Origin: Halobacteriales archaeon
GTDB lineage: Archaea; Halobacteriota; Halobacteria; Halobacteriales; SKSH01
NCBI GenBank assembly: GCA_007118075.1
Contig: SKSH01000139.1
Span: 1 to 7,489, forward strand
Direction: 5' to 3'
DNA length: 7,489 nucleotides
This document shows positions 1-4,766 of this stretch, piece by piece. Below the pieces are notes generated by a model. That model ran no database searches. It was not told the origin of the DNA and saw only the letters and a program-made list of their open reading frames with translations. Every line of letters starts with the position of its first letter. Position 1 is the stretch's first letter. The translations under genes were made by a program, and so were the position numbers.

Positions 1-291
1 CACCGGGGCCATCGATGCCGGTCGGTTGGCATCAATCTGTGCCAGATCGCGCTCGAACTGCCTGAGCTGCTGTTTGACGCTCGTGACTATCAATACTCGT
101 TCATATGGGGTTGTTTCGTCTCGGATGGCTGTGATCGCAGCCGTGAGCGCGAGCATCGTCTTCCCCGTTCCACACGCCCCCTCGAGCGCGAGGTAGCCAC
201 CGGCCTCTATCATCGCCAGTGCACGCTCAATACCGTCCTCCTGGTTCGCATACGGATGTTCGTGACCGAACACCCGCTGCCATGCCTCCAT
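1..291 (-). CDS. XPD/Rad3-like ATP-dependent DNA helicase, N-terminal part (runs off the left edge)
   Basis: The first 97 codons of a superfamily 2 DNA helicase are read leftward from an ATG at 291; the rest lies beyond the window. The visible protein has a Q-motif-like stretch (HPYANQEDGIERAL, about residues 12-24), then the Walker A P-loop GACGTGKT at residues 38-45, preceded by ALE as is typical of XPD/Rad3/DinG-type helicases, and a motif Ia region VLIVTSVKQQLRQF at 66-79. Family members use ATP to unwind DNA 5'-3' and act in repair. The iron-sulfur cysteines and motifs II-VI that would separate XPD from DinG-like or other Rad3-related proteins are outside the window, so the subfamily is inferred. 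A TATA-like CTAAAC (minus strand, about 317-324) sits roughly 28 nt before the ATG, which fits a leaderless transcript. The gene is divergent from the gene starting at 380. Confidence 0.85.
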   Translation of the reverse strand, partial: MEAWQRVFGHEHPYANQEDGIERALAMIEAGGYLALEGACGTGKTMLALTAAITAIRDETTPYERVLIVTSVKQQLRQFERDLAQIDANRPASMAPV

Positions 292-379
292 CTACGTTCG
301 GTTGATGCGCCCGCCCGTTTAGGGCTGTCGAGGTGTTCGGTGAGGTAGGATTAAGTTGGCGGGATGGGTCCACGTTCAC
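292..379. promoter_or_regulatory. Divergent promoter region between the helicase and DUF7090-like genes
   Basis: This 88-bp gap separates two divergent starts. On the minus strand CCCTAAACG (317-324) lies about 28 nt before the helicase ATG. On the plus strand GGATTAAG (348-355) lies about 28 nt before the ATG at 380. Both spacings match leaderless haloarchaeal promoters, and no Shine-Dalgarno sequence is seen before either start. The assignment is by position and base composition only. Confidence 0.45.
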
Positions 380-928
380 ATGGAATACCGCCTCGAGGTA
401 GCCGGTGCACCCGAGACGATCCCTGGTGGGACTGGCATCTTGTTATTGCACCCCTCAACTGCAGATACAGACCGCCTCGACACTGAGTTCCTTGCCAACG
501 ACACCGATCACTTCCTCGTCATATCAACGCGGACCACCGCTGATGAGGTCGATGAAAAGCTCGAATTCTATGGCATCGAGCCTGCGGCTGCCAAGATTGT
601 CGATGCAATCAGTGTCGAACGGGGCTACTCCCGTCGTGAATCCAATCGTGTCGAGTATCTCCCTGGTCCTGATGACATCGATGGGATGCTCCATGCAGTC
701 GAACGATTTCTCACAGAGCACCATGGTAAACGCAAGGTGAGCCTCGACTCGGTGACCGAGCTCTCCTTTTATGCGTCTGAATCACTCGCGCTTGAAGCGG
801 TCGAAGCGCTGCTCGAACTGCTCGGCGAATACGATGCCGTCGGGCTCTTCCATCTCGCGGTCAATGTCCACGATTCCGAGTTCGTCGATGAAGTCCGGAC
901 ACATTTCGACGTTGTCATCGAGCTCTAG
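380..928 (+). CDS. DUF7090-like protein with a degenerate RecA/KaiC-type fold, function unknown
   Basis: The frame is open from a TTG at 356, but the ATG at 380 is preferred: a TATA-like GGATTAAG lies about 28 nt before it and the protein then starts MEYRLEV, giving 182 residues. IPGGTGILLLHPS (about residues 14-26) occupies the place of a Walker A loop but lacks the GKT lysine/threonine. The next strand, FLVISTRTTADEV, and the late LLELLGEYDAVGLFHL resemble the beta strands of KaiC/RadA-family ATPases. RKVSLDSVTEL (about 118-128) is in the position of a Walker B strand, with D123. I infer a RecA-like domain that has probably lost ATP hydrolysis. From memory this matches a haloarchaeal family of unknown function (DUF7090) found near the oap genes; I could not check this. 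The stop is 9 bp from the stop of the small minus-strand frame. No function should be assumed. Confidence 0.8.
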   Translation: MEYRLEVAGAPETIPGGTGILLLHPSTADTDRLDTEFLANDTDHFLVISTRTTADEVDEKLEFYGIEPAAAKIVDAISVERGYSRRESNRVEYLPGPDDIDGMLHAVERFLTEHHGKRKVSLDSVTELSFYASESLALEAVEALLELLGEYDAVGLFHLAVNVHDSEFVDEVRTHFDVVIEL

Positions 929-937
929 TGAGTCGGT

Positions 938-1027
938 TCAAGCGGTCAAGACTGCGATTCCAATTCCCAGACCGATCACTGCGGTGACGATAACGGTGAG
1001 CATAACGATCTTAGTTGCCTCACTCAT
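938..1027 (-). CDS. Small hydrophobic protein (29 aa), one predicted membrane helix
   Basis: A 30-codon frame starts with ATG at 1027 and ends with TGA at 938. The product starts MSEATK, then residues 7-28 are almost all hydrophobic or small (IVMLTVIVTAVIGLGIGIAV...), with a glycine-rich GLGIG at 19-23. That is the length and composition of a single transmembrane helix with a short hydrophilic N-terminus, unlikely in a random frame of this composition. It lies 72 nt downstream of oapC on the same strand and converges on the DUF7090-like gene (9-bp gap). It has no SD sequence; a T-run (minus strand, about 1054-1058) lies about 29 nt upstream and could be a weak TATA box or the oapC terminator. 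I recognise no family. Conservation in relatives would decide whether it is real. Confidence 0.5.
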   Translation of the reverse strand: MSEATKIVMLTVIVTAVIGLGIGIAVLTA

Positions 1028-1073
1028 CAGTGAGAAAGTCGACGCCCGATGGCAAAAACGTAGGGTTCGAACT

Positions 1074-1097
1074 CCACCTGAAATGAAGGGGGTCGGG
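1074..1097 (+). promoter_or_regulatory. Distal origin recognition box-like element (ORB-A)
   Basis: CCACCTGAAATGAAGGGG followed by GTCGGG matches ORB-B (read on the minus strand at 2685-2708) at 21 of 24 positions. It has both ORB parts: the TGAAA core with AAGGGG, and the following G-rich end. It lies 3' of oapC, between that stop and the small membrane frame, about 1.6 kb from the main ORB cluster. Its G-rich end points toward oapABC. Orc1 binding is inferred from similarity alone. Confidence 0.65.
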
Positions 1098-1099
1098 TT

Positions 1100-1516
1100 T
1101 TATGATTCGGGGGATGCACTTCGCCAGGCCTCGGGGACATCGATGACGTATCGTCCATCTTCCTGCAACGAAATCACGTAGGTGTCTCTATCGTAGAGCT
1201 CCATCAGGTTCAGCTCGTATTGGCCTGGCTCGACGATGCGGATGCTTTCGAACTGACTGTCTAGGCGTTCACGGAGCTCAGCCAGGTCGGTTGCCGGGGC
1301 ACGCTCATCATGCATATCCGGCTCCTCGGTACTGGGTAGTTCCTCCCGATCAACCGTGGCTGATCTGGCACTAGCTTGTGCTCGATCCTCAACAGGTGGC
1401 GTACCTGATTTTGGGAAATACTGAAATTTCTTACCACCACATGCAGGGCAACCACCGAGCATCTCTTTCGAGCCATCGGGGAAGCCCTTTCCACACTCGG
1501 TACACTCGTGGGGCAT
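1100..1516 (-). CDS. oapC: Origin-associated zinc-ribbon protein OapC (ArvC-type)
   Basis: A 138-residue protein starts with a zinc ribbon: C5-x2-C8 and C23-x2-C26 (MPHECTECGKGF, then GGCPACGG) are four likely Zn ligands. A low-complexity, charged linker covers about 37-75. A conserved-looking C-terminal domain (about 76-132) contains the stretches FESIRIVEPGQYELNLMELY and VISLQEDGRYVIDVPEAW. This layout fits the OapC/ArvC zinc-ribbon family encoded beside haloarchaeal origins. Its biochemical role is unknown; binding of nucleic acid or protein by the ribbon is a guess. The ATG shares its A with the TAA stop of oapB (TAATG), so translation is probably coupled. It is the last gene of the operon; ORB-A lies immediately downstream. 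Confidence 0.85.
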   Translation of the reverse strand: MPHECTECGKGFPDGSKEMLGGCPACGGKKFQYFPKSGTPPVEDRAQASARSATVDREELPSTEEPDMHDERAPATDLAELRERLDSQFESIRIVEPGQYELNLMELYDRDTYVISLQEDGRYVIDVPEAWRSASPES

Positions 1517-1905
1517 TATCGATGCGTCACGAAGGCTGAAATCAGTTCTTCGTCCTTGTGCAGGGTCTGAATTCGGTTAGCAGGTCCGATGACGGTCAGC
1601 TTCCCTTCACCGGTACGACCCATGAGACGCTCTAGGAAACTACCCGAGCCTGCCTCGATCTGCGGATAGGTTTCAATCTCGATACCATTGAAGCCATCCG
1701 GATTAATCTCACTCATCGTTACCTCGATGAGCTTGCTCTCCTCATCGGGGGATAATCCACGTTCAAGTATCACGATGTTCCCTTCGTGAACACCGTCCAG
1801 GATGAGCCTGATCTTCTCCATACTCGTCAGGCCCTCCATACGATCCCCACTAATCAAATCGATTTGTACACCCTGTGGTTCTGGTTGTTCGGTCACTTCT
1901 GCCAT
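1516..1905 (-). CDS. oapB: Origin-associated protein OapB (ArvB, DUF2073 family)
   Basis: The protein is 129 residues when started at the ATG at 1905 (MAEVTEQPEPQ). An upstream start at 2022 would stay open but adds 39 basic, serine-rich residues read out of frame through the end of oapA, so it is rejected. GGTGA, inside the end of oapA, lies 4-5 nt before the ATG and serves as Shine-Dalgarno sequence. The sequence IDLISGDRMEGLTSMEKIRLILDGV, then VILERGLSPDEESKLIEVTM and the glycine-rich FNGIEIETY...SFLERLMGR, fits DUF2073, a small archaeal family coupled to an Era-like GTPase and a zinc ribbon. No catalytic motif is visible. Its gene order with oapA and oapC suggests the three form a complex or pathway; that is inference. 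The GTPase gene ends 4 nt before this start. Confidence 0.87.
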   Translation of the reverse strand: MAEVTEQPEPQGVQIDLISGDRMEGLTSMEKIRLILDGVHEGNIVILERGLSPDEESKLIEVTMSEINPDGFNGIEIETYPQIEAGSGSFLERLMGRTGEGKLTVIGPANRIQTLHKDEELISAFVTHR

Positions 1906-1909
1906 GATT

Positions 1910-2551
1910 TCACCCGAAGTACTCCGCGATTTTGTCGTACACTTCGTCCATGTTGTCGCCCTCCAATGCCGAGAGTGGTACCGTCTCGTGCTGTGGGAAG
2001 GTACTTTTGATCCGTTGGACACTGGAATCTTCGAGGTCGATCTTGTTGGCGAAGATCAACACAGGTAGGTCGCGACTTTCAATGATACCAATCAGCATCG
2101 TGTTGACCTGTGTGATCGGATCTTTGGCGCTATCGAGGACATAAATCACCCCATCGACATCCTCCCGTAACCAATGCATCGCCTCGGCGACCCCCTCTGT
2201 CGCCTCCCTCGATCGACGAATCGCATCATCTTTTTCCATATCAAACTCGAGGAATTCTTCATAGTCTACCTTGGTCGTCACTCCTGGTGTATCAACGATA
2301 TCGATTGTCACTGATTTCCCGTTTCGTTTAATCTCCACATCTTCTTTCCTACGTGCCCGCCGAGTCTCGTGAGGGATGTGGCTCTCTGGCCCAATTGCAT
2401 CACCAGTCCAGTCTCGGGCGATGCGATTGGCCAGGGTAGTCTTTCCTGCATTCGGAGGGCCGTAGATTCCGATTCGCTTTGGTTCATTACCAGCGAACAA
2501 CCTATCTGCGGCCCGTGATATACTATCGCGGAGGCCTGTGAGCAGTCCCAT
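1910..2551 (-). CDS. oapA: Era-like GTPase OapA (ArvA), origin-associated
   Basis: A 213-residue small GTPase with a complete set of G motifs: G1 GPPNAGKT at 31-38, a likely G2 threonine near residue 63 (HETRRARRKE), G3 DTPG at 87-90, G4 NKID at 169-172 and G5 SAL at 194-196. About 20 amphipathic residues precede the G domain (MGLLTGLRDSISRAADRLF) and there is no KH or other C-terminal domain, so it is not the ribosome-assembly GTPase Era itself. It should bind and hydrolyse GTP; the target is unknown. The ATG at 2551 is supported by a strong Shine-Dalgarno sequence GGGAGG at 2562-2557 with a 5-nt spacer. It is first in the oapABC operon, transcribed away from the origin and divergent from orc1, an arrangement known at haloarchaeal oriC1 sites. 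Confidence 0.92.
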   Translation of the reverse strand: MGLLTGLRDSISRAADRLFAGNEPKRIGIYGPPNAGKTTLANRIARDWTGDAIGPESHIPHETRRARRKEDVEIKRNGKSVTIDIVDTPGVTTKVDYEEFLEFDMEKDDAIRRSREATEGVAEAMHWLREDVDGVIYVLDSAKDPITQVNTMLIGIIESRDLPVLIFANKIDLEDSSVQRIKSTFPQHETVPLSALEGDNMDEVYDKIAEYFG

Positions 2552-2556
2552 CTGTT

Positions 2557-2617
2557 CCTCCCGCTATCGTATTCCCTGATAGCCGGTACTAGGTACACCC
2601 CCACACGCAGTCTTAAG
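2557..2617 (-). promoter_or_regulatory. Candidate promoter and Shine-Dalgarno sequence of oapABC
   Basis: On the minus strand GGGAGG (2562-2557) stands 5 nt before the oapA ATG, a clear ribosome-binding site. A TATA-like CTTAAG at 2612-2617 would place transcription start near 2588, leaving a leader of roughly 35-40 nt, consistent with use of an SD sequence. The SD is well supported; the TATA box is weak. Confidence 0.45.
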
Positions 2618-2680
2618 GTTACGTCAGACACAGGTCATCCGCTTGACCGACAACGAGAGGTAATCGCCAAAACAACCGAA

Positions 2681-2711
2681 AGAGCCCCAACCCCTTGATT
2701 TCAGGTGGAAC
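2681..2711 (-). promoter_or_regulatory. Origin recognition box ORB-B, inverted relative to the others
   Basis: Read on the minus strand from 2711 it begins GTTCCACCTGAAATCAAGG and continues GGTTGGGG. It has the ORB core (CCA..TGAAA..AAGGGG) and the G-rich end. It is on the oapA side of the AT-rich block and faces opposite to ORB-C and ORB-D, so its G-rich end points outward, away from the AT-rich DNA, as does that of ORB-C. Confidence 0.82.
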
Positions 2712-2883
2712 ACAAAACAGCTGCCTCACCAAACGAGAACATACTAGTATTATCTATTTCTTGAAGATATTTTCAGTTAATCAATACTTAATCCAAATAC
2801 ACTACGGACTGATTTTATTGCTTGGGGCTTTAATGTTCTGGTACTAAATATAGCGGGATCATAGGGTGGTGGTCCTGTGACAG
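2712..2883. other. AT-rich duplex-unwinding candidate between inverted ORBs
   Basis: The stretch between ORB-B and ORB-C is AT-rich; 2741-2820 has 20 G/C in 80 bases by my count. It holds a perfect palindrome ATACTAGTAT (2741-2750) and two TTAATC units 11 bp apart (2777-2782 and 2788-2793), about one helical turn. In related origins the unwinding element lies between an inverted ORB pair, so this is the likeliest melting site. No experimental support can be given from sequence. Confidence 0.65.
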
Positions 2884-2914
2884 TATCCAGTTGAAATGAA
2901 GGGGTGGGAGGGGG
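2884..2914 (+). promoter_or_regulatory. Origin recognition box ORB-C with extended G-string
   Basis: The element contains CAGTTGAAATGAAGGGGTG at 2888-2906 followed by GGAGGGGG. It matches ORB-D at 18 of 19 positions (2888-2906 against 3248-3266) and is inverted relative to ORB-B across the AT-rich block. Its G-string is the longest of the four elements and merges into a short hairpin sequence. It is expected to bind Orc1. Confidence 0.83.
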
Positions 2915-2924
2915 TTGACCCCCT
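2909..2924. repeat. Short G/C hairpin at the end of ORB-C
   Basis: AGGGGGTTGACCCCCT is a perfect 6-bp inverted repeat around a TTGA loop. It overlaps the last bases of the ORB-C G-string and lies 4 nt before the TATA box at 2929-2934. It could be a structural end of the ORB, an upstream promoter element or chance; nothing in the sequence decides. Confidence 0.5.
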
Positions 2925-2959
2925 ATGATTTATATCTACCAGTTGTTTGTCACGACATG
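2921..2959 (+). promoter_or_regulatory. Candidate promoter inside the origin, 25 nt before an ATG
   Basis: TTTATATC at 2929-2936 is the best TATA-box match in the gap, and an ATG at 2957 lies about 25 nt downstream, the spacing of leaderless haloarchaeal transcripts. The frame from that ATG is only 26 codons (stop 3035-3037; product begins MWVLKVIQPNSW) and is not acidic, so a coding role is doubtful. The promoter could instead make an origin transcript or a long orc1 leader. AT-rich DNA gives TATA matches by chance, so confidence is modest. Confidence 0.4.
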
Positions 2960-3030
2960 TGGGTTCTCAAGGTTATTCAGCCGAATTCTTGGAGAATGAT
3001 ACGGATATTCCCGTGTTTTCTCCACTCATG

Positions 3031-3145
3031 CGGTTGATATTGAATATTCATGCTGAGATGTTTGTTTAGATATCTTTACCAACAGAATATGATAATTATC
3101 TTATTGGTAATCCTAACTTATCGTTACAATAGGGAAGATTTTATG
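3031..3145. repeat. Second AT-rich block with clustered palindromes
   Basis: Between ORB-C and ORB-D the DNA is again AT-rich (17 G/C in 70 bases at 3061-3130). It contains perfect 10-bp palindromes TGAATATTCA (3041-3050) and GATAATTATC (3091-3100), AGATATCT (3068-3075), and a 7-bp inverted repeat TTACCAA/TTGGTAA (3076-3082 and 3104-3110) enclosing the second 10-bp palindrome. It may be a second unwinding region or an operator area for orc1. Function is inferred only. Confidence 0.5.
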
Positions 3146-3216
3146 GTGGTGCTACTCATCGGTGGGAGGCACACGGCAAACACGCCGATCGGGGTTGGGG
3201 ACCTGAACGGTGGCCG

Positions 3217-3230
3217 CAGTCTTTAGCAAA
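3217..3230 (+). promoter_or_regulatory. Weak candidate TATA region for orc1
   Basis: AGTCTTTAGCAAAG contains a poor TATA match (CTTTAG, 3221-3226). Start would fall near 3250, inside ORB-D, leaving a leader of about 28 nt. A stronger-looking TTTTATG at 3139-3145 would give a leader of about 110 nt. I cannot choose between them. Confidence 0.25.
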
Positions 3231-3243
3231 GCGGCTAGGCGTG

Positions 3244-3274
3244 AATGCAGTTGAAACGAAGGGGTGTGAAACAC
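3244..3274 (+). promoter_or_regulatory. Origin recognition box ORB-D, next to the orc1 start
   Basis: CAGTTGAAACGAAGGGGTG at 3248-3266 repeats ORB-C exactly 360 bp downstream with one mismatch in 19. The 31-bp element ends 4 nt before the orc1 ATG. Orc1 bound here would cover the likely transcription start or leader of its own gene, so it is both a possible origin element and an autoregulatory operator. It lacks the long G-string of ORB-B and ORB-C (GTGTGAAACACA instead). Confidence 0.8.
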
Positions 3275-3278
3275 AAGG

Positions 3279-4766
3279 ATGTCGGACAAAAATCAACGAA
3301 GCAATCCGCTTTCAGCTGGATTAGACAGCGGTGGATCGTTCAATCGATTCGAGACTGGATCGCAGCGCAAGCCAACGGCAGATACCTCGCGCGGGAGTCT
3401 TTTTGATGAACTTCTCGAGGGCGAACCGATCTTTGATGACAAAGACGTTTTAAGACCCGCCTATACACCGTCTACGTTGCCACACCGCGAAGCGAAGATC
3501 AACGAGATGGCGTCAATCTTGGCATCTGCACTTCGCTCTGAGACTCCCTCGAACATTCTCATTTATGGCAAGACGGGTACCGGGAAGACCGCCTCGTCGA
3601 AATATGTGAGTGAGGAACTCGAACGAGCGTCTGATCGATACGAGCTCCCGTGTCACGTCGAATATGTGAACTGTGAGGTCATCGATACCCAATATCGGGT
3701 ATTCGCCAAGCTCGCGAATACGTTCATCGACAACAACCTCAACGCGATTGATGCGCAGATCGAACTGCTCACTGAGCAAGTCAGATCTCTTCGTGCGGGG
3801 GATGGACCTGAGGAACTCACGATGGATAATCTCCCCGAGCTTCTCGATCGGATTCAAGCCCTTGAGGCCGACCAGGAGAACTTCGAACGGGTCCCGATGA
3901 CCGGTTGGCCGACCGACCGCGTCTACGAAGCGTTCTTCGATGCGGTGGATTATCAGGAGTGTGTCGTGATCATCATGCTCGACGAGATCGACAAGCTCGT
4001 CGAGAAGAGCGGGGATGACACACTCTACAACCTCTCCCGAATCAACAGCGATCTCGTGCGCTCGCGTGTGTCCATCATGGGTATCAGCAACGATCTTCGT
4101 TTCACTGATACACTCGATCCCCGAGTTCGTTCCAGCCTCGGCGAGGAAGAGATCGTCTTTCCACCATACGACGCCAATCAGCTTCGAGACATTCTCGAAC
4201 ACCGAGCTGAGGTGGCATTTAAATCTAATTCACTCACCGAGGAGGTCATCCCATTATGTGCAGCATACGCGGCGCAAGAACACGGTGATGCCAGACGAGC
4301 GCTCGATTTGCTTCGAACTGCTGGTGAACTCTGCGAACGGGACCAAAGCGACCGGGTTGAGGTAACGCACGTCAAGCGGGCACAGGAGAAGCTCGAGCTC
4401 GACCGGATCATCGAGGTCGTCCGGACACTGCCACATCAATCCAAGCTAGTCCTCTACGCTACCATTTTGTTGGATAAGTATACTGATTCGAACAGCAAGA
4501 CGGGCGAGGTCTATGATGTCTATCGACAGCTGTGTGAGGAGCTCGGTTCAGACTGTTTGACCCAGCGGCGGGTCACCTCATTGATCAGCGAGCTCGATAT
4601 GCTCGGCATCATCAATGCAGTCGTCGTGAGCAAGGGGCGCTATGGCAGGACCAAGGAGATCAGCATCAGCAAACACCGAGACGAGACAGAAGCGGTCTTG
4701 TCGTCCGATTCACGATTCGCCGAACTCGGCGATGTCCAACCATACATCCAGGCGCGATTCGACTGA
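3279..4766 (+). CDS. orc1: Orc1/Cdc6 replication initiator, oriC1 type
   Basis: The 495-residue protein is an AAA+ origin-binding ATPase, which recognises ORBs and helps load the MCM helicase. Walker A is GKTGTGKT at 97-104; Walker B is IIMLDEID at 231-238; sensor 1 is GISND at 268-272; sensor 2 is GDARRALDLL at 336-345. The C-terminal winged helix covers about 380-465, with recognition-helix region TQRRVTSLISELDMLGI (428-444) and wing SKGRYGRTKE (451-460). The first 50 residues are polar and probably disordered. A charged stretch (about 155-205) lies between Walker A and B, seen in my recollection in other haloarchaeal Orc1 proteins. The start ATG is 4 nt after ORB-D and no normally spaced SD is clear. 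Close similarity to the initiators of the main haloarchaeal chromosome origin supports the assignment. All key ATPase residues are present. Its stop directly abuts that of the signal peptidase gene. Confidence 0.97.
   Translation: MSDKNQRSNPLSAGLDSGGSFNRFETGSQRKPTADTSRGSLFDELLEGEPIFDDKDVLRPAYTPSTLPHREAKINEMASILASALRSETPSNILIYGKTGTGKTASSKYVSEELERASDRYELPCHVEYVNCEVIDTQYRVFAKLANTFIDNNLNAIDAQIELLTEQVRSLRAGDGPEELTMDNLPELLDRIQALEADQENFERVPMTGWPTDRVYEAFFDAVDYQECVVIIMLDEIDKLVEKSGDDTLYNLSRINSDLVRSRVSIMGISNDLRFTDTLDPRVRSSLGEEEIVFPPYDANQLRDILEHRAEVAFKSNSLTEEVIPLCAAYAAQEHGDARRALDLLRTAGELCERDQSDRVEVTHVKRAQEKLELDRIIEVVRTLPHQSKLVLYATILLDKYTDSNSKTGEVYDVYRQLCEELGSDCLTQRRVTSLISELDMLGIINAVVVSKGRYGRTKEISISKHRDETEAVLSSDSRFAELGDVQPYIQARFD

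Larger units (their letters stand above)
2552..3278. other. Replication origin region (oriC1-type), gene-free
   Basis: This 727-bp gap between the divergent oapA and orc1 genes has no convincing coding frame. It contains three ORB-type elements (2681-2711 minus, 2884-2914 plus, 3244-3274 plus), two AT-rich blocks (about 75% A+T in 2741-2820 and 76% in 3061-3130, my counts), several perfect 10-bp palindromes and a G-string. An AT-rich stretch flanked by inverted ORBs beside orc1 is the known design of haloarchaeal origins, in which Orc1 binds the ORBs and DNA opens between them. Origin activity here is inferred from this design. Confidence 0.88.

Noticed and set aside
1063..1080. tRNA T-arm-like sequence GGTTCGAACTCC
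   Set aside because: The flanking stem does not pair properly on either strand and no other tRNA arms are nearby; TTCGAA is a common palindrome.
1906..2022. Upstream extension of oapB by 39 codons
   Set aside because: The added residues are basic, serine-rich and encoded by the oapA 3' end in another frame; the ATG at 1905 has an SD-like GGTGA.
2308..2631. 107-codon minus-strand frame overlapping the oapA start
   Set aside because: Out-of-frame shadow of oapA; the in-frame GTPase has an SD sequence and complete G motifs.
3089..3226. A 45-codon plus-strand frame in the origin (MIIILLVILTYRYNRED...)
   Set aside because: The hydrophobic start comes from AT-rich palindromic DNA; the product is not acidic, no SD or well-placed TATA box is seen, and it lies in the origin core.
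3513..4202. A 229-codon open frame on the minus strand inside orc1
   Set aside because: It is a shadow of the orc1 coding frame in GC-biased DNA; orc1 has all AAA+ motifs, the shadow has no recognisable domain.
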